From JAOZTV01 sp965371805 (lineage in GTDB: Bacteria > Acidobacteriota > Aminicenantia > UBA2199), in the NCBI GenBank assembly GCA_965371805.1, contig CBDUZW010000008.1:1-64000 (forward strand): DNA of 64,000 nt. The letters run 5' to 3'. Positions 8,857 to 17,687 of this stretch are shown here, piece by piece. Every line of letters starts with the position of its first letter. Position 1 is the stretch's first letter. The notes under the pieces were generated by a model. The model made no database searches and was not told the origin of the DNA. It worked only from the letters and a program-made list of their open reading frames with translations. Both the position numbers and the translations under genes were made by a program.

Positions 8857-10041
8857 ATGGATAAAACAAAAAAAATATTGGAACTTGCTGAAAAATATAG
8901 AGATTACACCGCTGAAAATTTATCAAAACTTGTAAAAATCAAATCTCTCAGCTGTGGAGAGAAAGATGTTAATCTGGAATTAAAGAGACAGATGGAAGAA
9001 GCAGGATTTGATGAGGTTATAATTGATGGTTTAGGTAATGTTATTGGCAGAATAGGAAATGGAAAAAAAATACTTGCAATTGATGCTCATATGGATACAG
9101 TTGATACAGGAAATCTAAAAAACTGGGATTCTGATCCCTTTTCCGGTGAGATAAAAGATGGTTTTGTCTTTGGAAGGGGAACAGTTGATCAGGAAGGCGG
9201 GGCAGCATCCTTCGTTACTTCCGGAAGAATATTGAAAGAACTGGGTTTGGATAATGATATTTCAGTCTATTTTGTTGGAAGTGTCATGGAAGAGGACTGT
9301 GATGGTCTTTGTTGGAAATATATTATTGAAGAGGGTGGGTTGAAACCGGACTTTGTCATTAGCACGGAACCGACTGCATTGAATATTTATAGAGGACATC
9401 GTGGAAGGATGGAGATCAATGTTGAATTCAAAGGAATCTCTTCGCATGGGTCGGCTCCTGAGAGAGGGGAAAATGCAATTTATATGGCTTCACGAGCCTG
9501 TCTGGAGATTGAAAAACTGAATGAAAATTTAAAAACAGATGAATTTCTTGGAAAAGGATCTGTGACGATATCAGAGTTTGTTTCTGGTAGTCCATCCTTA
9601 TGCGCTGTTGCCGACTATGCCAAGATACATCTGGATAGAAGATTGACCTGGGGTGAAACAGAGGACTCTGCTGTCAAAGAGATTGAGGAAATCGTAAAAG
9701 ACCTGAATGGAATTGTGACAGTTTTGGATTATAAAGAAATGGCTTATACCGGACTTGAATATGGCATGAAAAAGTATTACCCGACCTGGAAAATACCCGA
9801 AGATCACCGGGCGGTGCAAACAGGTGCGGCTTCTTATAAAGAACTATTTAATAAGGATCCAAAAATTGACAAATGGACATTCTCAACAAATGGTGTGACA
9901 ATAAACGGTATGTATAAAATACCGACAATTGGTTTCGGTCCTGGAAATGAAGAGCTTGCGCATGCACCAAACGAAAAAGTAAAGGTGCAGGACCTGGTAG
10001 ATGCATCTGCTTTTTATGCATTATATGCATTAAAAATATAA
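8857..10041 (+). CDS. ygeY: YgeY-type selenium metabolism-linked M20 hydrolase
   Basis: A 394-residue M20-family metallohydrolase matching the YgeY group, which co-occurs with selenium-dependent molybdenum hydroxylases. Metal ligands are visible: His78 in DAHMDTVD, the Asp of RGTVDQEGG, the Glu-Glu pair of MEED, STEPT, and a C-terminal HAPNE. The long stretch between HAPNE and the metal site includes the dimerisation lid typical of M20 enzymes. The reaction is presumably hydrolysis of an N-acyl, N-carbamoyl or peptide-like bond; the substrate is unknown for this group. The ATG follows the PLP-enzyme stop by two bases. This is the last gene of the operon. Confidence 0.87.
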   Translation: MDKTKKILELAEKYRDYTAENLSKLVKIKSLSCGEKDVNLELKRQMEEAGFDEVIIDGLGNVIGRIGNGKKILAIDAHMDTVDTGNLKNWDSDPFSGEIKDGFVFGRGTVDQEGGAASFVTSGRILKELGLDNDISVYFVGSVMEEDCDGLCWKYIIEEGGLKPDFVISTEPTALNIYRGHRGRMEINVEFKGISSHGSAPERGENAIYMASRACLEIEKLNENLKTDEFLGKGSVTISEFVSGSPSLCAVADYAKIHLDRRLTWGETEDSAVKEIEEIVKDLNGIVTVLDYKEMAYTGLEYGMKKYYPTWKIPEDHRAVQTGAASYKELFNKDPKIDKWTFSTNGVTINGMYKIPTIGFGPGNEELAHAPNEKVKVQDLVDASAFYALYALKI

Positions 10042-10062
10042 GAATTACAATAGAAGTTTTAA

Positions 10063-10094
10063 GGTTCTCTGCCAGTATATTTGTGTGGAGAGCC
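10063..10094 (+). terminator. Weak hairpin after the hydroxylase operon
   Basis: GGTTCTC at 10063-10069 can pair with GAGAGCC at 10088-10094 (seven pairs including one G-U). No clear U-run follows. It lies between two converging genes, so it may end the operon, but the support is weak. Confidence 0.25.
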
Positions 10095-10123
10095 GGTATT
10101 AATAGTTTTGCTACAGGTTGGCT

Positions 10124-11509
10124 CTATTGTTTTTTGCCGAACCAGCCTTTTTTTTCAGCTATTTTAATAACTCCTTTTTCTTCTAAAAATGGGATCATAT
10201 CGTCTTTGATCCCTGATTTAATTAATAACTGGGTTAATTGATCAGCTGTTACTTTAGGATTCTCTTTGATGATTTTTTCTATATCTAATTTTTTCTTATC
10301 ATATATTAATTGAAAAATATTCTTTCTACTTTCCCCAGCTCTGGAAATGGACATACTTACGCTACCTATTTTTTTTATTATCATCCGTTCATCGTAACTG
10401 CTAAGTGATTTATTCTGTTTGCCAATATTCAAGCGTTGTTGAAGAGCTTGTTTATCCCGGAATCCCATTTTATAAATCTGATTTATATAATCCAATGCTT
10501 TCTCAAGATCACCTACTCTTATAAGAATTCTTAAAATTAAATTTATTACTCCCATTCCCTGTTCATTACTTCTATCTGATTCTTCTTCTCTAAAGCTAAA
10601 ATCAAAAGCATCTACTGCCATCCCCATTGCTTTCTCTTCATTTATTACCATTTCCGGCCAGAGAGGTAAAAGTTGTAGTAATTTTTGACTAATATCACCG
10701 GATTGTGTTTTTTCATTTCCGGCAGAAAATTCCAGTCTACCCTCTTTATCTACAGCTACTGTTTGGCGTGCCAACTCAATAGAAGTCCGTAGTACCTTGA
10801 GTTTATCAGCAATATTTTCAATAATTGAATGATAGGGGTCTTGTGCACTGCCGGATTCAATATTCATTTTTTTTGCTCTATCTGTCGAAGCATCTCTGGT
10901 TCTATTTAACTCCTCAGAAAAACTAAGATAGTAATGTTCCAGTTGTTCTATAGAATTAAAAATCCTGGAAATATTCTCTGTATCATGGCTCTCACCATTA
11001 TCTTTTATTTCTGTTTCTTTTCTTTCAGGTTTAAGCTCCCTGAATAGCCAGCCCAACCGTAAAAAAAGCCTACCAAGCTTCTGGTTATCTATTTCCTTTT
11101 TATTTTCCGGTAATGATGCTATAAAAATTGCGCTCAAATGTAGAGCTATGACTCCAACTGAATTATAGCCTTTACTGGATAAACGTCTAAACCCCTTTAA
11201 AATATTATAATTATTATTGTCTCTGATTAATTTAAACGAACTTAATAATTTCTGGTTTTTAGCTGATTTTTTAAAATCCTCTATATTTTCCTTGAAATCT
11301 GAAAACAAGCATGATGGGCATTGCCAGACTGCATAATAATGCGGAATTATATCGGTCTTAATTTCATGCAACCATGTGTATGCAGTCACATGCTGATCAC
11401 TTTCACGGTTAGCTACAACATATAGTCTGGGATTTGGATAGTGCAGGACTGAGGTTTTGTTGCAAAAAGGGCAGGATACAGATTTTTCAAACAGAATTTT
11501 TTTTTCCAT
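10124..11509 (-). CDS. DUF2225 zinc-ribbon protein of unknown function
   Basis: A 461-residue cytoplasmic protein. The N-terminus has two CxxC pairs (CPFC near residue 14 and CPSC near residue 64) enclosing a hydrophobic segment with a conserved HYYAVWQ stretch, the hallmark of DUF2225. The remainder is mostly helical and charged, with a Lys-rich C-terminus. The four Cys probably bind zinc. The role of the family is not established. The gene has its own strong promoter and is not close-coupled to the methyltransferase downstream. Confidence 0.75.
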   Translation of the reverse strand: MEKKILFEKSVSCPFCNKTSVLHYPNPRLYVVANRESDQHVTAYTWLHEIKTDIIPHYYAVWQCPSCLFSDFKENIEDFKKSAKNQKLLSSFKLIRDNNNYNILKGFRRLSSKGYNSVGVIALHLSAIFIASLPENKKEIDNQKLGRLFLRLGWLFRELKPERKETEIKDNGESHDTENISRIFNSIEQLEHYYLSFSEELNRTRDASTDRAKKMNIESGSAQDPYHSIIENIADKLKVLRTSIELARQTVAVDKEGRLEFSAGNEKTQSGDISQKLLQLLPLWPEMVINEEKAMGMAVDAFDFSFREEESDRSNEQGMGVINLILRILIRVGDLEKALDYINQIYKMGFRDKQALQQRLNIGKQNKSLSSYDERMIIKKIGSVSMSISRAGESRKNIFQLIYDKKKLDIEKIIKENPKVTADQLTQLLIKSGIKDDMIPFLEEKGVIKIAEKKGWFGKKQ

Positions 11510-11568
11510 TAATAGACTCCAATTATTAAGAAAATATTTATGCTATAAATATTAAGTTGCATATCTGA

Positions 11569-11597
11569 ATTTTAAATAATTAATATAAATTTGTCAA
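11569..11597 (-). promoter_or_regulatory. Promoter of the DUF2225 gene
   Basis: On the minus strand, TTGACA (11597-11592) and TAAAAT (11574-11569) are separated by exactly 17 bp. They sit about 60 bp before the DUF2225 start, so this is a near-consensus housekeeping promoter. Confidence 0.6.
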
Positions 11598-11641
11598 ATG
11601 GTTAGTCTTCACTACATATTTAGATAGGGTTCCTTAATGAA

Positions 11642-12421
11642 CTATTTTTTTTCTTTAATACCAAATATAGAAATATTAAAGCTTAACCTGTTTAAAGGTC
11701 GTGGTAGGTATTTAGATAGTAGACGATCAAGGGCAGTAGCAATTATACTTAGAGGTTTAAATAAAAATTCAGGTTTGAAAATTATTTGAGCAAAGGGAGG
11801 AGAAAAATATCCCAGATAATTAATGTTTTTTATTTTTATTCCCTTTTTTTCAAACATTACTGTTAACTCCTTTTCAGAAAAAAAAGTTTGTTCCTTTGAA
11901 TAATTTTTATCAATGATTTTTCTAATATATCTCATTATTTGTATTAATGGATTAAAACTCTGTGGTTCTATTGCAAGGATAGCTCCACCCGGTTTTAAAA
12001 GTTTTATTAACTTGTCCAGCACAATACCCAGATCTGTCATATGGTGAAGTACTCCACTCAGAAGTATTAAGTCAGCTGAATTCTCAATATCCAGGTCCTT
12101 AACATTTTTAGAAAGAAAAGAGGCATCCCTATTCCCATTATTATATTTTTGGGCTATTTTGATCATTTTTTCAGATTGGTCGATTCCAATATATTTGTGA
12201 TAATGATCTTTAAGATATTTAGCTGGTGCGCCAATACCACATCCAATTTCTATTATAGTGTTCACATGTCCGAAGTTTTCCAAAACAGGTTTCATTGCAG
12301 TTTCCAGAATACTTTTTCTAGGTATCATACTTACTGCAAAAAGGTCTTTTTTTGAATAATTTTCTGCTATTTTATTAAAAAGAAGTTTATCTTTGGACTC
12401 TCTGGAAGTTTGCTCAATCAA
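11642..12421 (-). CDS. Class I SAM-dependent methyltransferase
   Basis: A 259-residue methyltransferase with the SAM-binding motif EIGCGIGAPAKYL (about residues 58-70), an acidic residue at the end of strand two (YIGIDQS), and post-motif LLSGVLHHM. The C-terminal part is hydrophobic and basic, possibly a substrate or membrane-associating region. The start is TTG at 12421, two bases after the ftsX stop. The ribosome site AAAGGA lies within the ftsX end, indicating translational coupling. The substrate is unknown. Its place as the last gene after FtsEX could mean a lipid or envelope substrate, which is inference only. Confidence 0.8.
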   Translation of the reverse strand: MIEQTSRESKDKLLFNKIAENYSKKDLFAVSMIPRKSILETAMKPVLENFGHVNTIIEIGCGIGAPAKYLKDHYHKYIGIDQSEKMIKIAQKYNNGNRDASFLSKNVKDLDIENSADLILLSGVLHHMTDLGIVLDKLIKLLKPGGAILAIEPQSFNPLIQIMRYIRKIIDKNYSKEQTFFSEKELTVMFEKKGIKIKNINYLGYFSPPFAQIIFKPEFLFKPLSIIATALDRLLSKYLPRPLNRLSFNISIFGIKEKK

Positions 12422-12423
12422 CT

Positions 12424-13350
12424 TCAGTTATCCTTTACAAAACTTCTTAGAGATAAGAATGATGATATTAGTCCAATAGCAGTTCCGAGTAAAATAATTG
12501 TAAGAAAAATAGTAATAGGGATATGATTGAAATTTAATACTCCCTTAAATATTTCCTCTATTGATTCAGTGAAATGAGCGAAAATCTTTAGTAAAATGAA
12601 AAGTAAAAAACTGGCAAGCAAGCTTCCAAAAAAACCCAGGATTCCTCCTTCAATAATAAATGGAGTTTTTATATAGATATCTGTAGCTCCAACCAGTCTA
12701 TAGATGTTTATCTCTTCTTTTCTGTATAGAATGTTTAATCGAATTATATTATATATAATAAAGAATGAGACAAATATTAATATTGAACTAAAGAAGAATC
12801 CTATTATGGAGACAACAGTCTTTATATTTAATACTTTCTTTGCCCAATCAAGATTAACCTGCTTACTCTCAATTATATCCATCTCTCCCGTCTCGTCAAT
12901 TAGGGTCTCAATTTTTTTATCTAACTCTCTTCTCTCTTTAAAGACAACTTCAATTGAGGCAGGAAGAGGTGATTTTTCTTTAAACTCTTTAAATGAAGAT
13001 TTAAACTCTGGAAATTCGTTTAAAAATATTTTTTCTGCTTGATCTTTGTCTGTGAATTTAACTGTTTGTATAAGTGGATTTTCTTCCATATTTAAAATAA
13101 GGTTTTCTCTTCTTTGTAAGATATCTTGTTTTTGTCTCTCGGAGAAGTTATCTAATTCAGAAAAATAAAAAATTGCTACAACATTCTTAGTGAAGTTTTG
13201 AGTAAATACATCAAGACTGAATGAAACATAATTGAACATCCCAAATATCAATAGAGTAAAAGCGATTATTCCCAGGCATAGAAAATTAACAAGTTTATTT
13301 CTTAGAATATTCTTTATTGCGTTTGAAAAAGATTCCTTTATTAATTTCAA
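12424..13350 (-). CDS. ftsX: Cell division ABC permease FtsX
   Basis: A 308-residue membrane protein with the FtsX layout. There is a short cytoplasmic N-terminus, TM1 (about 22-44), and a large periplasmic loop (about 45-165) that in other bacteria contacts murein-hydrolase activators. Three C-terminal transmembrane helices follow (about 175-200, 230-255 and 275-300). FtsX with FtsE couples ATP hydrolysis at the division septum to peptidoglycan cleavage. The ATG overlaps the ftsE stop by four bases, the usual ftsE-ftsX coupling. Confidence 0.92.
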   Translation of the reverse strand: MKLIKESFSNAIKNILRNKLVNFLCLGIIAFTLLIFGMFNYVSFSLDVFTQNFTKNVVAIFYFSELDNFSERQKQDILQRRENLILNMEENPLIQTVKFTDKDQAEKIFLNEFPEFKSSFKEFKEKSPLPASIEVVFKERRELDKKIETLIDETGEMDIIESKQVNLDWAKKVLNIKTVVSIIGFFFSSILIFVSFFIIYNIIRLNILYRKEEINIYRLVGATDIYIKTPFIIEGGILGFFGSLLASFLLFILLKIFAHFTESIEEIFKGVLNFNHIPITIFLTIILLGTAIGLISSFLSLRSFVKDN

Positions 13351-14048
13351 TATAATTCTCCAACATATTCAACATTTTGATCATTCTTGATTATGTTCGA
13401 AATAATTGTGTTATTCTCAATTTTAATCATCCGTTTTGAGAAATTCTGTATCAGGCTATTATCATGAGTAGCTATTAGCAGAGTTATTCCATTCTGGTTG
13501 ATTTTTTCAAATATTTCTAATATTTCTATAGATAATTCTGTGTCCAGGTTTCCTGTCGGTTCATCTGCAATAATTATCTTAGGATTCCCAGCTATTGCTC
13601 TTGCAATAGCAACCCTTTGCTGTTCTCCACCAGAAATATGATTCGGGAAATAATATTTTCTATGTGCCAAACCAACCAGAGTAAGAGCGTTATTGGTCAT
13701 TTTTTCAATAAGACTTTTTCTTTCACCCCTTACTAATAGAGGTATTGCAACATTTTCAAAAACTGTCCTGTTTGATAAAAGTTTGAAATCCTGAAATACA
13801 ATTCCAATTTTTCGTCTTAACTGATATAGTGCTTTTTCCGGGATTAAGTTTATATTTGTGGAATCTATGAGTATTTGACCTTTTGTTGGGACAAGGTCCT
13901 TATAAATTAGTTTTAATAGAGTTGTTTTACCTGCTCCGGATTGACCGGTTAGAAAAACAAACTCTCCTTTTGCAATTGATAAATTTACATCTTTTAAAGC
14001 ATAACTGTCTCTAACATATTGTTTGAAAACATGATAGAACTCAATCAT
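13347..14048 (-). CDS. ftsE: Cell division ATP-binding protein FtsE
   Basis: A 233-residue ABC ATPase with Walker A GQSGAGKTT (about 36-44), signature SGGEQQR, Walker B IIIADEPTGNLD and a switch His in ATHD. Sequence and length fit FtsE, and the adjacent ftsX confirms it. It starts two bases after the transketolase C-subunit stop, so division and carbohydrate genes appear to share one transcript here. Confidence 0.94.
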   Translation of the reverse strand: MIEFYHVFKQYVRDSYALKDVNLSIAKGEFVFLTGQSGAGKTTLLKLIYKDLVPTKGQILIDSTNINLIPEKALYQLRRKIGIVFQDFKLLSNRTVFENVAIPLLVRGERKSLIEKMTNNALTLVGLAHRKYYFPNHISGGEQQRVAIARAIAGNPKIIIADEPTGNLDTELSIEILEIFEKINQNGITLLIATHDNSLIQNFSKRMIKIENNTIISNIIKNDQNVEYVGELY

Positions 14049-14050
14049 AG

Positions 14051-14983
14051 CTACAATCCTAGTAAATCAATAGCATTTTTTACAATTTCTTTTTTTGTTA
14101 ATTTATATAATGAATACAGTTCATCAGGCTTTCCTGATCTTCCAAATTGGTTATTAATACCAAGTATTTTCATTTTTACAGGATGATTTATACTCAAAAA
14201 CTCTGCAATTGTACCGCCAAGACCTCCATAAACTGAATGGTCTTCAACTGTGATTACACCCTTTGATTTTTTTGCATATTTTAAAATTGTTTCTTCATCA
14301 AGAGGTTTAATTGATGCACAGTTTATTACTGTAGCGCTTATTCCCTTTTTACTTAATTCTTTTTCAGCTTCCAGTGCTCTGGAAACCATTGGACCAACAG
14401 CTATAATGGTTATCTCATTGCCTTCTTTTAGAACTGAAGCCTTACCTGGTTTGAATTGATAATTTTCTGGATGAACGTCAGGTAACTCATTTCGAATGAG
14501 TCTTACATAAAAAGGTCCGTTTTCAGAATTTACATATTCAATTACCTGTCTTGTTTCAATTTCATCAGCAGGAACAATTACTCTCATATTAGGGAGAACT
14601 CTCATCAGCGCAATATCTTCAAGCATTTGATGTGTTGCTCCATCTTCACCTACGCTTAAACCTGAATGGGTACTTACTAGTTTTACATTTACATTATTAT
14701 AACAAATGGATTGTCTGATCTGGTCATAGACTCTTCCAGTAAGAAAAACAGCAAAAGAACTAGCAAATACAGTCTTTCCAGTTAAGGCAAGACCTGCTGC
14801 AGCTCCAATCATATCTTGTTCCGATAGTCCAAAATCAAAAAATCTTTCAGGATAATTCTTGCCGAATTCATTAGTTTTTGTTGACTTTGCAAGATCTGCA
14901 TCTAGAACAACAATATTTTTATCTTTTTTTCCAAGGGAGACGATGGTTTTTCCATATTCCTTTCTTAAACTTTTTTTATCCAT
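14051..14983 (-). CDS. Transketolase, C-terminal subunit
   Basis: A 310-residue chain containing the pyrimidine-binding and C-terminal domains of a split transketolase. The segment from DADLAKSTKT through FDFGLSEQDM includes the Glu that activates thiamine diphosphate. SxGVGEDGATHQ and the C-terminal VEDHSVYGGLG are also present. With the N-terminal subunit it would exchange two-carbon units in the non-oxidative pentose phosphate pathway. Its ATG overlaps the end of the N-subunit gene by eight bases. Split transketolases are common in anaerobes and archaea. Confidence 0.92.
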   Translation of the reverse strand: MDKKSLRKEYGKTIVSLGKKDKNIVVLDADLAKSTKTNEFGKNYPERFFDFGLSEQDMIGAAAGLALTGKTVFASSFAVFLTGRVYDQIRQSICYNNVNVKLVSTHSGLSVGEDGATHQMLEDIALMRVLPNMRVIVPADEIETRQVIEYVNSENGPFYVRLIRNELPDVHPENYQFKPGKASVLKEGNEITIIAVGPMVSRALEAEKELSKKGISATVINCASIKPLDEETILKYAKKSKGVITVEDHSVYGGLGGTIAEFLSINHPVKMKILGINNQFGRSGKPDELYSLYKLTKKEIVKNAIDLLGL

Positions 14984-15797
14984 TTTGCAATTCCATCAAG
15001 GCGATTTTTATTTCTTCATCATTCGGAGCAACTCCATGAAAATCAACATTATTCTCCATAAATGACACACCTTTTCCTTTTATTGTTTTTAAAATGATCA
15101 TAGTTGGTTTTTCTTTTTCTACATTAAATCTGTTTACAGCTTTAGCTATGTCATCAAAATCATGTCCGTTTATTTCAATTACGTTCCAGTTGAAAGCTTT
15201 CCATTTATCTACAACTGGATAGATGTCTTTAATGTCTGAAACTTTTCCATCTATCTGAAGATTATTATAATCAAGAAAAACGCAGAGATTATTCAGCTTT
15301 CTGTGACCTGCAGACATAGAGGCTTCCCAGATCTGTCCTTCCTGTGATTCCCCATCTCCAAGTATTACAAATACATTTGATTTGATTTCAGATAGTTTGA
15401 GACCGATTGCCATACCAATTGCCATTGATAAACCTTGACCCAGTGAACCAGTTGATGCATCAATTCCCGGAAGATCAAGTCTATGCGGATGTCCCTGAAG
15501 GTTGGATTCTATTTGTCTCAGGGTATCTAACTCTTCTTTCTCAAAAAAGCCTTTTCTAGAAAGTGTAGCATATAGTGCAGGAGCAGCATGTCCTTTTGAG
15601 AGAACAAATCTATCTCTATCATCTTTACTTTCTTTTGGATCAACATTCATCTCATGAAAGTAGAGATAGGTTAATATATCTGTTATTGAAAGTGAACCTC
15701 CAGGATGCCCGGATTGTGATTTGTGCAGCATTTTGACTATGTCAATTCTAATGTTCTTAGCTATTTCTAATAGCTCTTTTTTTTTATTTGTTTCCAA
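14976..15797 (-). CDS. Transketolase, N-terminal subunit
   Basis: A 273-residue chain with the diphosphate-binding half of transketolase. Visible motifs are KSQSGHPGGS, LSKGHAAPALY, and the thiamine diphosphate/Mg motif GDGESQEGQ ending about 30 residues later in YNN. The start is TTG at 15797, preceded by GAGGTG. It forms the heteromer with the following gene and is probably translated in step with it. Confidence 0.92.
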   Translation of the reverse strand: METNKKKELLEIAKNIRIDIVKMLHKSQSGHPGGSLSITDILTYLYFHEMNVDPKESKDDRDRFVLSKGHAAPALYATLSRKGFFEKEELDTLRQIESNLQGHPHRLDLPGIDASTGSLGQGLSMAIGMAIGLKLSEIKSNVFVILGDGESQEGQIWEASMSAGHRKLNNLCVFLDYNNLQIDGKVSDIKDIYPVVDKWKAFNWNVIEINGHDFDDIAKAVNRFNVEKEKPTMIILKTIKGKGVSFMENNVDFHGVAPNDEEIKIALMELQNG

Positions 15798-15831
15798 TCT
15801 TCACCTCGTAGCTTAGATATGTTCAGGAATG

Positions 15832-16554
15832 TTATTTTTCTTCTTCTTCTTTGATGATCTTAAAAAGAATTCTACCACAATTCTCGCAGGTAATAAGATT
15901 ATTTGTTGTAATTAGTTCGTTGAGTAATTGAGGACGTAATTTTACATTGCAATTGCCACAGAACTCTGTTTCTACAGAAGAAATTGACTTCCCATTTTTA
16001 TTTTTAAATAGGGAATCATAAGTTTTAAGCAGGTTCTTTGCAATTTCAGATCTCAATTTATTTTTAACTACTAGCTCATCTTCTTTTTTCTTTATCTGGT
16101 ACTTTAGATTAGACCTATGATCAGTTATTTTTTTTTCATACTCAACTTTAATGCTTTCATATTCACTTTCACTATCACGAATTTCCTGCATTATTTCGTC
16201 GGATTCAAGCATTTTTTCAATTATGCTTTCTTCAACCTTATTGATTTTATCTTCTTCATATTTTATTTCAGAAATAAACCCCTGATACTCTCTGTTAGTA
16301 GTGGACTTATTCATTTGGTCTTTATACTTGGTGATCTTTTCTTTGATTTGAAGGATATCACCTTCAAATTTCTTTCTTTCTTTCAGGTTAATTTCAAGTT
16401 TTTTCTTTGAATCCTCGATGATACTTTTTTTGCCATCCCGTTCTTTTTCAATCTCTTTTATACGTTCTGGTATATCATTGACAATCCCTTCAATTTCTCT
16501 TAGTAGATCATCCTTTAACTGTAAATCATGTAGTAAATCTAAACCATCTTTCAA
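15832..16554 (-). CDS. Coiled-coil protein with C-terminal zinc ribbon (CdsZ/DUF164 type)
   Basis: A 240-residue protein. Residues 1-185 are an almost continuous Glu/Lys-rich coiled coil. The C-terminus holds a four-Cys zinc ribbon, CGNC and CENCGR, about 22 residues apart. This is the architecture of the C4-type zinc-ribbon family (DUF164), which some authors link to secretion or nucleic-acid binding; its role here is unknown. The start is TTG at 16554, with AAGGAG eight to twelve bases upstream. It heads the minus-strand cluster, just downstream of the co-oriented tRNA gene. Confidence 0.8.
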   Translation of the reverse strand: MKDGLDLLHDLQLKDDLLREIEGIVNDIPERIKEIEKERDGKKSIIEDSKKKLEINLKERKKFEGDILQIKEKITKYKDQMNKSTTNREYQGFISEIKYEEDKINKVEESIIEKMLESDEIMQEIRDSESEYESIKVEYEKKITDHRSNLKYQIKKKEDELVVKNKLRSEIAKNLLKTYDSLFKNKNGKSISSVETEFCGNCNVKLRPQLLNELITTNNLITCENCGRILFKIIKEEEEK

Positions 16555-16579
16555 TCGATGACTCCTTAATGTAAGAATA

Positions 16580-16652
16580 TGGGTCTACCAGGATTCGAAC
16601 CTGGAACCTACCGGTTATGAGCCGGTGGCTCTAGCCGTTGAGCTATAGACCC
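16580..16652 (-). tRNA. tRNA with CAT anticodon (elongator Met or lysidine-type Ile)
   Basis: A complete 73-nt cloverleaf: a 7-bp acceptor stem starting GGGTCTA, D-stem GCTC/GAGC, anticodon stem ACCGG/CCGGT with loop CTCATAA, and T-arm CCAGG-TTCGAAT-CCTGG. Position 1 pairs G-C with 72, which argues against initiator tRNA. The short D-loop and the CTCATAA loop would also suit tRNA-Ile2, whose C34 is changed to lysidine, so the amino acid is not certain. CCA is not encoded; TAT follows the discriminator A. Confidence 0.95.
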
Positions 16653-16705
16653 GCTAATTTATGTAAAATTTTAACAAAAAATCACATTTTTGTCAACTTA
16701 TTTGA

Positions 16706-16711
16706 TATAAT
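16706..16711 (+). promoter_or_regulatory. Candidate -10 element for a leaderless channel transcript
   Basis: A perfect TATAAT ends seven bases before the ATG at 16719. Transcription would then begin at or next to the start codon, and there is no Shine-Dalgarno sequence in between. TTGTCA upstream is only 10 bp away, too close for a normal -35 box. Confidence 0.35.
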
Positions 16712-16718
16712 CTTAATT

Positions 16719-17687
16719 ATGAAAACTAAGTTTAGTTCCTATATACTTTTTCTAATTTTTTTTATAATTATTATAATTGATGTAAGTGGATATATTATTA
16801 TAGAAAATGCAAGTATGGGTGATGCCCTTTATATGACTGTTATTAGTATAACAACGGTAGGATATAATGAAATATTTCCCATGTCAGAAAAGGGTAGAAT
16901 GTTTACAATTTTTGTAATAATCAGTGGGTTGGGATTTTTTTTTTATTTTGCCGGGAAAATAGTGGAAAATTCAATTGATGGAAGAATCAGGAGAATTTTA
17001 GGGAGAAGAAGATTGAAAAATTTGTTAAAGTTGAAAAAACATATAATTATAGCAGGATTTGGAAGAATGGGTGAAATGGTCGCTGAAGGTCTCAGTATAG
17101 AGAAAAAAAAGTTTATAATTATTGAAAAAGACAGAGATAGATATGCATTGGGTGAGGATATGGGTTATAATATTTTACATGCTGATGCAACTTCTGAAGA
17201 CATTCTGATTGCAGCAGGTGCAAAAAATGCGAAGACATTACTTTCACTAGTCTCATCTGATGCAGAGAATATATTTACAGTAATTTCGGTTAAGGAGATA
17301 AATCCAGGCATTAAAGTAATTTCTAGAGCAATAGATACCAGAAATGAAAAAAAACTTCTAAAGGTTGGAGCTGATATGGTAATTTCACCCCACTCACTAA
17401 CTTCAAAAAGGATAATTAATACAATTACAAAACCCAGTGTTGTTGAGTTTTTTGATATTATGAGATATTCAAATGAGTTGGCGCTGAGCGTTGAAGAGAT
17501 AACTGTATCAGAAGATTCGGAATTTGCCGGGAAACTGATTAAGGAATCAAAATTAAGAGAAAAATATAATGCCATTATTGTAGGCGTAAAAAGAGATGAG
17601 AAGATGCGTTATAATCCGTCTCCAAATTATAAGATAAAACCAGATGACATCCTGATAATTATTGGAGAAAAAGGAAAGTTATTATAA
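16719..17687 (+). CDS. TrkA-domain potassium channel (two-TM, RCK type)
   Basis: A 322-residue protein. TM1 is about residues 7-28. The pore loop has selectivity filter TVGYN at 46-50 (Asn in place of the usual Gly-Asp), and TM2 is about 62-84. An RCK/TrkA-N Rossmann domain starts at GFGRMGE (about 113) and a TrkA-C domain covers about 240-322. It forms a ligand-gated K+ channel in the inner membrane. I use the ATG at 16719 because an upstream in-frame ATG at 16638 lies inside the tRNA gene and would add an atypical 27-residue tail. The last 239 bp recur at 23442-23680 and the last 32 bp partly at 24758-24789. Confidence 0.88.
   Translation: MKTKFSSYILFLIFFIIIIIDVSGYIIIENASMGDALYMTVISITTVGYNEIFPMSEKGRMFTIFVIISGLGFFFYFAGKIVENSIDGRIRRILGRRRLKNLLKLKKHIIIAGFGRMGEMVAEGLSIEKKKFIIIEKDRDRYALGEDMGYNILHADATSEDILIAAGAKNAKTLLSLVSSDAENIFTVISVKEINPGIKVISRAIDTRNEKKLLKVGADMVISPHSLTSKRIINTITKPSVVEFFDIMRYSNELALSVEEITVSEDSEFAGKLIKESKLREKYNAIIVGVKRDEKMRYNPSPNYKIKPDDILIIIGEKGKLL

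Noticed and set aside
16638..16718. Upstream start for the potassium channel giving 27 extra residues
   Set aside because: It begins inside the tRNA gene on the other strand, lacks a ribosome site, and adds residues not typical of the family.
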